This document shows, in pieces, positions 33,824 to 42,005 of a stretch of DNA of 64,000 nucleotides. Origin of the DNA: Prochlorococcus sp. AG-347-M23 (GTDB taxonomy: Bacteria > Cyanobacteriota > Cyanobacteriia > PCC-6307 > Cyanobiaceae); the NCBI GenBank assembly GCA_003278855.1, contig QCCU01000002.1, positions 1-64,000 on the forward strand, written 5' to 3'. The notes beneath the pieces are model-generated. The model saw only the letters and a list, made by a program, of their open reading frames with translations, was not told the origin of the DNA and ran no database searches. Position 1 is the stretch's first letter, and every line of letters begins with the position of its first letter. A program made the position numbers and the translations under genes.

Positions 33824-34207
33824 ATGATAAATAAAAAGGATCAAAGCGATCCAATTGATAATTTAGAGTATGAAAAAGTTCTAGAAGAAGAAATAATTAA
33901 TTCGTACGAAAGTAAATTTCAGAAAGATACTGAAGAAGATATTAAAAAGATTAAATTCTACAGACTTAAAAGAACTCCATTAGAAATATTAAATAGGTCA
34001 TTTTTCTTCTTCTTTATTGGAAGTTTTCTTTTCTCTTTGTTTTTAGCTTATTCAGAGAGTAAGTTATGGTTCATACTTTATGTAATAAGTGCATTGTCAT
34101 GTGTTTTCTATACTCCTAATAGAAAGGCACTAAAAGAATTAATAGCAGCTTGGCCAAATATAGAGGATCTCATCAAAGGGAGGAGTATGTGGAGAAAAGG
34201 CAAGTAA
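33824..34207 (+). CDS. Two-helix membrane protein, 127 aa
   Basis: Acidic N-terminal half (residues 1-45), then two hydrophobic segments (FFFFFIGSFLFSLFLAY and LWFILYVISALSCVFY) and a basic end GRSMWRKGK. First of three same-strand genes; the next begins 8 bp later. Function unknown. Confidence 0.6.
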   Translation: MINKKDQSDPIDNLEYEKVLEEEIINSYESKFQKDTEEDIKKIKFYRLKRTPLEILNRSFFFFFIGSFLFSLFLAYSESKLWFILYVISALSCVFYTPNRKALKELIAAWPNIEDLIKGRSMWRKGK

Positions 34208-34214
34208 ATAGATT

Positions 34215-34307
34215 ATGAAACCTTTAAGTGCATTTAAAAAATGGTTATTAAATATCCTTGTTCCATATATCGAAGGCACCAACAAGAAAAAAGAGGATAA
34301 AAAATGA
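34215..34307 (+). CDS. Amphipathic microprotein, 30 aa
   Basis: MKPLSAFKKWLLNILVPYIE followed by a Lys-rich tail. Its TGA overlaps the next ATG (ATGA), giving a coupled pair. The helix could lie on a membrane surface. Confidence 0.5.
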   Translation: MKPLSAFKKWLLNILVPYIEGTNKKKEDKK

Positions 34308-34441
34308 GCCTTATACAGCTTGGAATTATTGCTGAAATATTTTTGTTTGTAGGAGTTTTTATATGGGTTAGGAAACTAACTAGTAAAAAAGGTAGACAAC
34401 CATCTCTATCAAAAAAAACAATTAAAAATCTCAAATTTTAG
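34304..34441 (+). CDS. Single-pass membrane microprotein, 45 aa
   Basis: MSLIQLGIIAEIFLFVGVFI is a transmembrane helix; the tail is basic (VRKLTSKKGRQPSLSKKT). Coupled to the 30-aa gene by the ATGA overlap. Confidence 0.5.
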   Translation: MSLIQLGIIAEIFLFVGVFIWVRKLTSKKGRQPSLSKKTIKNLKF

Positions 34442-34562
34442 AATTTTGATCACAAAATAAGTAATCTTTATAAAGAGATCAAATTTATGTGAGAATTCTT
34501 TACTTTTTCCCTCTCACTTTGTGTATGAAATCGGTTAGAACATCTATATCGTTTTTAAAAAT

Positions 34563-34916
34563 ATGGTTTCCTCCATTCAAGGTCTTGCTCCAATAACTAA
34601 TCCATTAAATAGTGTCTTAATAGAAAAGAAACTAATAAATGTTGATCAAAAGTTCATTCAACTTGTTTCTCTGGCAGAAGGGTTACCTAGGACAGAGGTT
34701 GTTGAAAGTGGAAGGAATTATTGGAGAGGTGTTTGTAGAAGCTTGATTTTTAGATTCCCTGATGATCTTGAAATTTTAAAGCTTGATGTAAGGAGTTATG
34801 TAGATAGATCTAAAGGAATTATTCAGATAAGATCTGCAGCAAGATTAGGGCAATCTGATTTAGGTGTAAATCTTAGAAGAGTGGAATACTTGTTTAATCA
34901 ATTAGAGAAATTTTAA
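34563..34916 (+). CDS. DUF1499 family protein
   Basis: A 117-residue protein carrying the family's FPDDLEILKLD and IIQIRSAARLGQSDLGVNLRRVEYLFNQL, a conserved end. The start KNMVSS corresponds to the PNCVSS of longer relatives, and an in-frame stop at 34536 bars extension, so this copy lacks the usual N-terminal signal/lipid anchor. Function unknown. Confidence 0.78.
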   Translation: MVSSIQGLAPITNPLNSVLIEKKLINVDQKFIQLVSLAEGLPRTEVVESGRNYWRGVCRSLIFRFPDDLEILKLDVRSYVDRSKGIIQIRSAARLGQSDLGVNLRRVEYLFNQLEKF

Positions 34917-34993
34917 TTAATCTGTTTTTTATAGATTTAAGGTTCTTTTTACTAAATAGTTGTGCTTTAATTCATAAGAATATTTGAATTGCC

Positions 34994-35125
34994 ATGATAA
35001 AGATAATCTTAGTTGGAATTATTGTCGCGCTTGTATATTCTCAACCTGATCTTCGTCTTACAGTCGCTGATTGGTTAAAAGCAGCTTCTGATTTTCTTAT
35101 TGAATCAGTACAAGTAAAACCTTGA
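34994..35125 (+). CDS. Conserved-looking membrane microprotein, 43 aa
   Basis: MIKIILVGIIVALVYSQPDL then RLTVADWLKAASDFLIESVQ: a short hydrophobic N-terminal helix and an amphipathic C-terminal helix. Similar small proteins are, to my memory, common in picocyanobacteria; no function known. Confidence 0.55.
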   Translation: MIKIILVGIIVALVYSQPDLRLTVADWLKAASDFLIESVQVKP

Positions 35126-35144
35126 ATTAATTTTTAATTAAGTA

Positions 35145-35231
35145 TTAAAAAAGACCTGAGACAGTAATCATTTGTTTAATGCATACAGCTACGAAAATAA
35201 AAATTATTATCCTGCTTAATATGTATTTCAC
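35145..35231 (-). CDS. Possible single-pass membrane microprotein, 28 aa
   Basis: GTG start at 35231; VKYILSRIIIFIFVAVCIKQ then MITVSGLF. Only size and hydrophobicity support it; could be chance. Confidence 0.3.
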   Translation of the reverse strand: MKYILSRIIIFIFVAVCIKQMITVSGLF

Positions 35232-35308
35232 TTAAACAAATAAATAGTTTTAGGAACATAATAGAAAATTTTTTTGAAATTTTTGAATAGTTAACGATAA
35301 TAAGGGAT

Positions 35309-36364
35309 ATGAAGCTTAGATTATTTGAGTTCTATTTTATTAAAGACTATTTAAGGCCTTGGTTTGGTCTTATTTATTCTTTATTCTTTCTGTTTTTTTT
35401 AGGCGCAATTGGCTATCGAATAACAGAGGGATGGGAATGGAGTGATTGCTTATGGATGGTTCTAATCACAATAACCACTATTGGTTTTGGAGAAGTTCAA
35501 CCTTTAAGTCCTGAAGGCAGGATAGTAACTGTTTTAGTAATTGTTGGCGGATTGATCTTTATTCAATTTACCTTTCAAAAAGCTGTTAGATTATTCGAAT
35601 CCGGCTATTTTCAAAGAGTAAACGAATTACGTTTTAAAAGACTTCTAAGAAAAATGGAAAATCATGTAATTTTGTGCGGATATGGGAGGGTAGGTCAGGA
35701 AATATCTAACCAAATAAAAACGCAAAATATTCCAATTATTGTTGTTGAGAGTGATGAAGATAGAAAAAAGATTGCTGAAGAAAATGGTTTAGAAGTACTT
35801 TGTGCTGACGCCACTCTTGATGAGACGTTAAAACTGGCAGGATTAGAAAAATGCAAAAGTTTGGTTGTTACCTTGCCTAATGATGCTGCAAATTTATATG
35901 TGGTTTTAAGCGCTAAAGGAATAAGAAGTTCTATAAGAGTAATTGCAAGAGCTGGAACTGAAGAGGCTGCAAGTAAATTGAGATTAGCTGGAGCAAGTAT
36001 AGTCGTAAGTCCTTATATAGCTGCAGGAAGAGCAATGGCATCAATGGCTTTAAGACCTATTGCTATTGACTTTCTTGATCTGCTTGCAGGAAGTGAATGT
36101 GAGATTGAAGAATTTGAATTAAGTAATGATATTAGTCTTTTTGAAACAGCTGAGAAAAGATCACTTTCTGAACTTGGGATAGGCAAAAAGAGTGGGGCTA
36201 AAATATTAGCCATTAAAGAAAATGAAAAGTTGTTTACTAACCCTGGAGGAAATTTCATACTTCAACCAGGTCAGGTATTAATAGCTTTTGGTAGTAAAGA
36301 ACAACTAAATATTTTGAACGGATTATTAGGAAATCTTGTCGTAGCAGTAGAACTATTAAAATAG
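35309..36364 (+). CDS. K+ channel with TrkA (RCK) domain
   Basis: A 351-residue two-helix potassium channel subunit. Two membrane segments flank a pore loop with the selectivity filter TTIGFGE (near residue 57). Then comes an RCK-N domain (HVILCGYGRVGQEISNQI, Rossmann GxGxxG, binds nucleotide) and an RCK-C domain ending in LNGLLGNLVVAVELL. Likely a gated K+ channel controlling membrane potential or osmotic balance. 55 bp precede the cytochrome gene. Confidence 0.88.
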   Translation: MKLRLFEFYFIKDYLRPWFGLIYSLFFLFFLGAIGYRITEGWEWSDCLWMVLITITTIGFGEVQPLSPEGRIVTVLVIVGGLIFIQFTFQKAVRLFESGYFQRVNELRFKRLLRKMENHVILCGYGRVGQEISNQIKTQNIPIIVVESDEDRKKIAEENGLEVLCADATLDETLKLAGLEKCKSLVVTLPNDAANLYVVLSAKGIRSSIRVIARAGTEEAASKLRLAGASIVVSPYIAAGRAMASMALRPIAIDFLDLLAGSECEIEEFELSNDISLFETAEKRSLSELGIGKKSGAKILAIKENEKLFTNPGGNFILQPGQVLIAFGSKEQLNILNGLLGNLVVAVELLK

Positions 36365-36418
36365 ATTGATCGGGGTTAGGAATTAATTGCTAAATTGATT
36401 TTGGATGGAATAAATCTA

Positions 36419-36772
36419 ATGAAAATATTTAAATTCCTATTCGTAATTCCTGTAATAACTTTAATAATTATTTTTCAAACCTCTTTGCAAAATAGATATC
36501 TAATGGCTTCTGATATTAGAGATGGAGAAACAATTTTTAGAAATGTTTGTGCAGGCTGCCATGTAAGAGGTGGAACAGTCGTTCTTAAAGGATCTAAATC
36601 ACTAAAACTTTCCGACCTTGAAAAAAGAGGAATAGCAGATGTAAATTCAATAACAATAATTGCTAATGATGGGATTGGTTTTATGAAAGGTTATAAAAAT
36701 AAATTGAATGATGGAGAGGATAGGGTTCTTGCACAATGGATTATTCAAAATGCAGAAAAGGGTTGGGAGTAA
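36419..36772 (+). CDS. Small monohaem cytochrome c (c6-like)
   Basis: A 117-residue exported cytochrome with an N-terminal hydrophobic signal (FKFLFVIPVITLIIIFQT), a haem-binding CAGCH near residue 48 and FMKGYKNKLNDGE, where the Met is the likely axial ligand. ATG at 36419 is preferred to the longer start at 36395. Related to c6/c6-like lumenal electron carriers; which redox partners it serves is not known. The next gene starts immediately after its stop. Confidence 0.8.
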   Translation: MKIFKFLFVIPVITLIIIFQTSLQNRYLMASDIRDGETIFRNVCAGCHVRGGTVVLKGSKSLKLSDLEKRGIADVNSITIIANDGIGFMKGYKNKLNDGEDRVLAQWIIQNAEKGWE

Positions 36773-37141
36773 ATGAAAAGCTTATTTTTTGCATCGTTTT
36801 TATTTTTATTAGTTGAATATTCTTTTGCTGAGGAATTAATTAATTACACAATTACATCTGATTCTCAAGTAAATACATTAGAAGGTGATTTAGAAGCTAT
36901 TGGAAATGTAGTTATTAAAAGCAATAGTGGTAATTTTGAGGCTTATTCTGACAAGCTTTCTTTTGACAAGGATGATAAATCTCTAAAACTTATTGGTAAT
37001 GTATATGTTAAAAATTTAGAGTCTGAGGGAATTGCAATTGAAGAAACATCTGGAGATGAATTGACAATATTTACTGATAAAGGACTTTTTGAATTCAAAT
37101 CTCAAAATAAAAACAGAGTAACAACAAAAATTAAATTCTAA
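36773..37141 (+). CDS. LptA/OstA-like periplasmic protein
   Basis: A 122-residue exported protein with a signal peptide (MKSLFFASFLFLLVEYSFAE) and the beta-jelly-roll pattern of LptA: TLEGDLEAIGNVVIKSNSGN, FEAYSDKLSFDKDDKSLKL and IGNVYVKN. LptA proteins bridge lipopolysaccharide across the periplasm. Begins directly at the cytochrome gene's stop, so the two are likely cotranscribed. Confidence 0.75.
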   Translation: MKSLFFASFLFLLVEYSFAEELINYTITSDSQVNTLEGDLEAIGNVVIKSNSGNFEAYSDKLSFDKDDKSLKLIGNVYVKNLESEGIAIEETSGDELTIFTDKGLFEFKSQNKNRVTTKIKF

Positions 37142-37193
37142 ATAAAGAGTCAATATTTAATTGAAATTTAAATTGCTAGCTGAGCTATTAAAA

Positions 37194-37236
37194 TTGATAT
37201 ATCAAGAATTATTGATTATATCAAAATATTTTGATG
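37194..37236. promoter_or_regulatory. Putative ArsR-type operators upstream of pstS
   Basis: Two palindromes lie 70-115 bp before pstS. TTGATATATCAA (37194-37205) is a perfect 12-bp palindrome, identical to one at 40577-40588. TATCAAAATATTTTGATG (37219-37236) is an 18-bp inverted repeat with one mismatch, matching sites at 40565 and 40977. A TATAAA box lies downstream at 37275-37280. Regulator assignment to the ArsR protein is inference. Confidence 0.6.
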
Positions 37237-37307
37237 TATTTCTTAATCTTTGCTTTTGGCTTTATGTTTGATGCTATAAATGAATTGTCTTCAACCATAA
37301 CGATGTC

Positions 37308-38279
37308 ATGAGCATTTTTAAGAAAGCTCTCATTATTTCTTCTGCTATCTCATTAGTTTTCTCTCCAGCAGCGATTGCTTCAAAAAGATTGAGCGGAGCT
37401 GGTGCTTCATTTCCCTCAAAAATTTATACCAGGTGGTTTTTTGACTTAGCTAAATCTGGAGGCCCAAGAGTTAATTATCAAGCAGTTGGTTCTGGGTCTG
37501 GCAGAAAGGCCTTTATAGATGAAACTGTAAATTTTGGTGCATCAGATGATCCTATGAAAGATTCTGATATAAAGAAAGTTACAAGAGGGCTTGTTCAAAT
37601 ACCTATGGTAGGAGGCACAATTGCATTCGGATATAACTATGACTGCGACTTGAAACTAACACAAGAACAAGCTGTTCAAGTTGCATTGGGAATGATAAAA
37701 AATTGGAAGGAATTAGGATGCAAGTCAGGTAAATTAACTTGGGCTCATCGTTCTGATGGTTCAGGTACTACTAAAGCTTTTACAAATTCTATGGAGGCTT
37801 TTTCTAAAACTTGGAACCTTGGTACTGGTAAATCTGTTAAATGGCCTGCAGGAGTAGGAGCTAAAGGCAATTCTGGTGTGGCCGGTGTTATACAAAATAC
37901 TCCAGGTGCAATTGGTTATGTAAACCAGTCATACATTAAAGGTAATGTTAAGGCTGCTGCACTTCAAAATCTTTCTGGTGAATTCGTTACTCCCAATACT
38001 GAGTCAGGAGCAATAGCTCTAAATGGAATAAATCTTGATGAAAACTTGGCTGGTAAAAATCCGAATCCTACTGCTAAAGGAGCTTATCCAATAGCAACCT
38101 TGACTTGGATACTCGCTTATGAAAAAGGTAACGGCAGGAATACTAAGGCAATTCAAGATACGTTCTATAAATTGCTAAGTGATGAATACCAATCAAAAGC
38201 TCCTGCTTTAGGCTTCGTTCCTTTAAAAGGGGAAATTCTAAAAAAATCAATCGATGCTGTTGGAAGAATAGGAAGGTAA
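37308..38279 (+). CDS. pstS: Phosphate ABC transporter substrate-binding protein
   Basis: A 323-residue exported protein: signal peptide (KKALIISSAISLVFSPAAIA), then GAGASFPSKIYTRWF, YQAVGSGSGRKAFI, VNFGASDDPMKDSD and WAHRSDGSGTTKAFTN, the phosphate-coordinating Ser/Arg/Asp residues. It binds inorganic phosphate for PstCAB. It is split from pstCAB by the convergent arsJ-gap genes and the arsR gene, and its last 33 bp overlap arsJ. Palindromic operators precede it. Confidence 0.95.
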   Translation: MSIFKKALIISSAISLVFSPAAIASKRLSGAGASFPSKIYTRWFFDLAKSGGPRVNYQAVGSGSGRKAFIDETVNFGASDDPMKDSDIKKVTRGLVQIPMVGGTIAFGYNYDCDLKLTQEQAVQVALGMIKNWKELGCKSGKLTWAHRSDGSGTTKAFTNSMEAFSKTWNLGTGKSVKWPAGVGAKGNSGVAGVIQNTPGAIGYVNQSYIKGNVKAAALQNLSGEFVTPNTESGAIALNGINLDENLAGKNPNPTAKGAYPIATLTWILAYEKGNGRNTKAIQDTFYKLLSDEYQSKAPALGFVPLKGEILKKSIDAVGRIGR

Positions 38280-39503
38280 TTTAGAACTAGTAAGCCATGC
38301 AATAAAAATCAAGGCAGTTGAAGCATATAAACAATATTGAAGACCAAGAGTGGCATTTCTGCCTAGCATAAATAATAAGCCAGATAGTAAGGTTCCTAAC
38401 AATCTTCCAGCTGCATTAGCCATATAGTAATAACCAACATTTAAACTTACTTTTTCATTATCTGAATAAGCCAAAATTAAGTACGAATGAGTAGAAGAAT
38501 TCATTGCAAAAATAAAGCCAAATATTATTAATCCAATTACAATTACAGGTCCTAATGATTTATCACCGTTTAAAGCTAAAGCAATAAATAATGGAATAAC
38601 TGTCAAGATAAGTCCCCAAAATTGGACGGTTGTTTTTGTTGGGCTAGTTTTTTTTCTCCATACTTTTCTAAGTAATGGAGCTAATACTTGAAAAAACCCG
38701 TAGATTATTATCCATCCACCCAAGAAAAGACCAATTTTTAAATAATCCCATCCAAAATAAATATCTAAAAACACAGGAAGTGCAACTACAAACCAGACAT
38801 CTCTTGCTCCAAATAAGAAAAATCTAGCGCTTGAGAGAATATTTATACCTTGAGACTTGGAAAAAAGGTCTTTAAAAACAGGTTTTCTTTTCATTTTCCC
38901 TGAATCTTTAGGAAGACACAAAGTTAAAAAGAATGCGAGACACAGACCTAAACCCATTATTTCAACAGCATTATTAAAGCCTAATATCTTATATAAAAGT
39001 CCACCTAAGAAGAAACCAACCCCCTTAAGCGCATTTTTAGATCCTGTTAAAATTGAAACCCACTTAAATAATTGTTTTTGACTATTTTGATTATTTTCTT
39101 CTGAACTGGTAACTATTGATTTAACTGCACTTTTTGCACTCATTTTATTTAGATCTTTTGCTACCCCGCTGAGCGCTTGAGCCAACATAACGTATGCGAC
39201 GCTAAAGATTACTGGCCAATTATCTTTGACAGGAATCAACATGAAAAGAGCAATAATTTGCAGAATTGTTCCTATCCATAAAGTAAGCCTTAAACCATAT
39301 CTTGCTCCTATCCAGCCACCATAAAGGTTTGTAATTATTCCAAAAAACTCATAGAAAAGAAAAAGTAAAGCAATTTGCAGGGTTGAATAACCTAGTGCAT
39401 GAAAGTGGCCAACAACTAATATTCTTAATGCCCCATCAGTAAGCGTAAATGCCCAATAGTTCGCTGTGACGACACTATATTGTTGGAGACTAGATAATTT
39501 CAT
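38247..39503 (-). CDS. arsJ: ArsJ-like MFS permease (1-arseno-3-phosphoglycerate efflux)
   Basis: A 418-residue major facilitator protein with about twelve membrane segments (for example FGIITNLYGGWIGARYGLRL). It begins 5 bp after the GAPDH gene stops, beside an arsR gene. ArsJ exports 1-arseno-3-phosphoglycerate formed by GAPDH when arsenate replaces phosphate, and the arsR-gapdh-arsJ arrangement is the known signature. The family call rests on fold plus context. Confidence 0.8.
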   Translation of the reverse strand: MKLSSLQQYSVVTANYWAFTLTDGALRILVVGHFHALGYSTLQIALLFLFYEFFGIITNLYGGWIGARYGLRLTLWIGTILQIIALFMLIPVKDNWPVIFSVAYVMLAQALSGVAKDLNKMSAKSAVKSIVTSSEENNQNSQKQLFKWVSILTGSKNALKGVGFFLGGLLYKILGFNNAVEIMGLGLCLAFFLTLCLPKDSGKMKRKPVFKDLFSKSQGINILSSARFFLFGARDVWFVVALPVFLDIYFGWDYLKIGLFLGGWIIIYGFFQVLAPLLRKVWRKKTSPTKTTVQFWGLILTVIPLFIALALNGDKSLGPVIVIGLIIFGFIFAMNSSTHSYLILAYSDNEKVSLNVGYYYMANAAGRLLGTLLSGLLFMLGRNATLGLQYCLYASTALIFIAWLTSSKLPSYSSNSID

Positions 39504-39508
39504 AAAAA

Positions 39509-40537
39509 CTAAAATTTTTTTTCTTTTTCAATTACAAAAGAAGTCAAATCTGCAAGTCTGCAACTATATCCCCACTCATTGTCATACCAAGCATAAACCT
39601 TTAATAAATTTGAATTCACAACCATCGTTGATAGTCCATCTATTATGCAACTTCTAGAGTCATTTAAGTAATCTGCAGATACTAAAGGCTTCTCCTCATA
39701 CCCAAGAATTCCTTTTAAGTATGTTTCTGATGCTTTTTTAAAAGCATTATTTACTTGCTTTTCAGTTACTTCATTATTCAATTCAAAAACTGCATCGGTT
39801 AAAGAGGCGTTTAAAAGAGGAACCCTTACTGCATGTCCATTTAGTTTGCCTTTTAGTTCAGGAAAAATTTCGGCAATTGCTTTGGCCGATCCAGTCGTAG
39901 TTGGAATTAAGCTTTGTATGCATCCTCTTGCTCTTCTTAAGTCACCTTTGTATAAATCTACTGGAACTTGCGTATTTGTAACATCATGAATAGTTGTAAT
40001 AGCTCCATGTTTAATTGAAAAATTTTCATTAACAACTTTTACGATGGGAGCTAAGCAATTAGTAGTACATGATGCTGCGGTAATTAACTTATGTTTATCA
40101 GCTTTATAAAGGGAATGATTAATTCCATAAACAATATTAAGTGCTTGTTCACTTCCCACAATGCCTTTGACAGGGCAGGCAACAATGACTTTTTTTACTC
40201 CAAGAGAATCAAAATATGGATTTAAGTCTTGTGGAGTTTTCTTTTTCCCCGTGCATTCCAAAATAAGATCAACCGAAGATTTATCCCATGGAACATCAAG
40301 ATAGTCCTTTGTTGATGTAAAGGAAATTTTTTTTCCTTCAATTATTATTTCGTCTTTATTCGAAATAATATTTTTATTCCATCTGCCATGAACAGAATCA
40401 AATTCTAATAAGTGAGATGCAGCTAAGGAATCTCCTCCTGTTTCATTTATATGAGTTATTTCTATATCTTTCCTTTGCCACAAGATTCTTAAAGCCAGCC
40501 TCCCAATTCGCCCAAATCCGTTAATTCCAATTTTCAT
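39509..40537 (-). CDS. gap: Glyceraldehyde-3-phosphate dehydrogenase, arsenate-detoxification type
   Basis: A 342-residue GAPDH: NAD-binding [19 protein letters not shown], catalytic [10 protein letters not shown], and [12 protein letters not shown]. Next to arsJ and arsR it probably makes 1-arseno-3-phosphoglycerate from arsenate and glyceraldehyde-3-phosphate for export by ArsJ, besides any glycolytic role. Cyanobacterial Calvin-cycle GAPDH is a separate gene not in this window. Confidence 0.93.
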   Translation of the reverse strand: MKIGINGFGRIGRLALRILWQRKDIEITHINETGGDSLAASHLLEFDSVHGRWNKNIISNKDEIIIEGKKISFTSTKDYLDVPWDKSSVDLILECTGKKKTPQDLNPYFDSLGVKKVIVACPVKGIVGSEQALNIVYGINHSLYKADKHKLITAASCTTNCLAPIVKVVNENFSIKHGAITTIHDVTNTQVPVDLYKGDLRRARGCIQSLIPTTTGSAKAIAEIFPELKGKLNGHAVRVPLLNASLTDAVFELNNEVTEKQVNNAFKKASETYLKGILGYEEKPLVSADYLNDSRSCIIDGLSTMVVNSNLLKVYAWYDNEWGYSCRLADLTSFVIEKEKKF

Positions 40538-40561
40538 GAAACATCTTAAACCTTACTAATT

Positions 40562-40602
40562 ATATATCAAAAATATTTGATATATCAATAACTTTTGATA
40601 TG
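40562..40602. promoter_or_regulatory. Putative ArsR operator in the gap/arsR divergent region
   Basis: ATATATCAAA (40562-40571) and TTTGATATAT (40576-40585) form a perfect 10-bp inverted repeat with a 4-nt centre; its 18-bp core at 40565-40582 matches those before pstS and pstC. TTGATATATCAA (40577-40588) overlaps it, and a half-site TTTTGATATG follows at 40593-40602. It sits 25-65 bp before the gap start. Confidence 0.7.
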
Positions 40603-40653
40603 TGAAATAATATTTTTTTAGGTTAATATTAAAAAATCAATTATCTCTAGGCC

Positions 40654-40971
40654 TTGTTAGAGCAACTTAAAAAGATTAATAGTGCGCAGTTTATTGGGAT
40701 AATGGAATCTCTTTCTGATCCAATTAGAATAAATATTCTTGAATTAATGATGAATGGAGAGATATGTGTTTGCGACATAGTAAAAGTTACTGGATTGTCC
40801 CAATCGAAAATTTCTTATCATATAAAAATTCTTAAAGATTCAGGCCTGATCAGTGACAGACAAGAAGGTAGATGGGTCTATTACAAATTAGATTTAGAAG
40901 TATTATCAGATATTCAAAATTGGATGGGTAACTTAATTCAGTCATCCAAGAATAAGAGGAATTGTAAATAA
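40654..40971 (+). CDS. arsR: ArsR/SmtB-family transcriptional regulator
   Basis: A 105-residue winged-helix repressor with TTG start. The metal site EICVCDIV matches ELCVCDL of arsenite-sensing ArsR (two Cys three apart), followed by the recognition helix LSQSKISYHIKILKDSGL and the wing RQEGRWVYYKL. It should leave the DNA when arsenite binds. Divergent from gap, upstream of pstC. Its likely operators are the inverted repeats nearby. Confidence 0.9.
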   Translation: MLEQLKKINSAQFIGIMESLSDPIRINILELMMNGEICVCDIVKVTGLSQSKISYHIKILKDSGLISDRQEGRWVYYKLDLEVLSDIQNWMGNLIQSSKNKRNCK

Positions 40972-40976
40972 TCAAA

Positions 40977-40994
40977 TATCAAAATTTTTTGATT
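40977..40994. promoter_or_regulatory. Putative ArsR-type operator between arsR and pstC
   Basis: TATCAAAATTTTTTGATT, an 18-bp inverted repeat with one arm mismatch, the same spacing (8-2-8) as the sites before pstS and gap. It lies 58 bp before pstC. Confidence 0.5.
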
Positions 40995-41051
40995 TTTTTG
41001 AAAGTCTTTTTGCTCATTTAGTAGTAGATTTATAGAGATATTCTTTTTTTA

Positions 41052-41999
41052 ATGGAAGAGAAATTAACTCTTTTCAAGAATCGTAAAAGATTCGGTATCG
41101 AAAAAAATATAGATATTATCTTCAAGAATACTGCCCTAGTCTTGTCTAGTTTCGTAGCAATAATACTTTTAGGAATAATTTTAGTAGTCTTTTTTCAGTC
41201 ATTTGAATCCTTTTCGAGGTATGGCTTGAAGTTTCTCGTAACCTCTGAATGGAATCCAGTAAAAGATGAATACGGAGCTTTTACTGCAATATATGGCACA
41301 TTAGTAACTTCATTCCTGTCGCTATTAATAACTATTCCTTTGGGAGTTGGAACCGCAATATTTATTACCGAGGACTTTGTGCCGAAAGTTTTTAGAGAAA
41401 TAATAGGTTCTTTTGTTGAATTACTTGCAGCTATACCATCAGTTGTATTAGGGCTTTGGGCAATATTTGTAATGGAACCTTTTTTTAGGGCATTTTTTGT
41501 CTTTTTACATAATTTTTTTGGTTGGATACCTTTATTCAGTACTGAACCTACAGGAAGGAATTCCTTGTTAGCAATATTAGTTTTAGTAGTGATGCTTTTG
41601 CCAATTGTGACCTCCATTGCAAGAGATTCACTCAATCAGGTTCCTAAAAAGCTTAGAAATGCAGCCTATGGAATTGGAGCAAGTAGATGGAAAACAATAT
41701 TTTCAGTAATTTTGCCGGCAGCATTATCAGGAATTATGGCAGGTGTTTTATTAGCTTTAGGCAGAGCGATGGGAGAAACTATGGCTGTGACAATGATTAT
41801 TGGTAATTCCAATGCATTTAGTTGGTCTCTTTTATCTCCTGGATATACCATTTCTTCCATGCTTGCAAACCAGTTTGGTGAGGCTGATGGAAGTCAGGTT
41901 TCATCACTTTTTTATGCAGCTTTTGTACTGATGATCCTATCTTTAGTGGTTAATATCTTTGCGCAATGGCTAGTTAAGAAATTTAGTCTCAAATATTAG
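41052..41999 (+). CDS. pstC: Phosphate ABC transporter permease PstC
   Basis: A 315-residue permease with about six membrane segments. EAA-loop region VPKKLRNAAYGIGASRWKTI and LGRAMGETMAVTMIIGNSNA fit PstC, as does the FKYGLKFLVTSEWNP-like first periplasmic loop. Followed by pstA 6 bp later. Confidence 0.94.
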   Translation: MEEKLTLFKNRKRFGIEKNIDIIFKNTALVLSSFVAIILLGIILVVFFQSFESFSRYGLKFLVTSEWNPVKDEYGAFTAIYGTLVTSFLSLLITIPLGVGTAIFITEDFVPKVFREIIGSFVELLAAIPSVVLGLWAIFVMEPFFRAFFVFLHNFFGWIPLFSTEPTGRNSLLAILVLVVMLLPIVTSIARDSLNQVPKKLRNAAYGIGASRWKTIFSVILPAALSGIMAGVLLALGRAMGETMAVTMIIGNSNAFSWSLLSPGYTISSMLANQFGEADGSQVSSLFYAAFVLMILSLVVNIFAQWLVKKFSLKY

Positions 42000-42005
42000 A
42001 TAATT

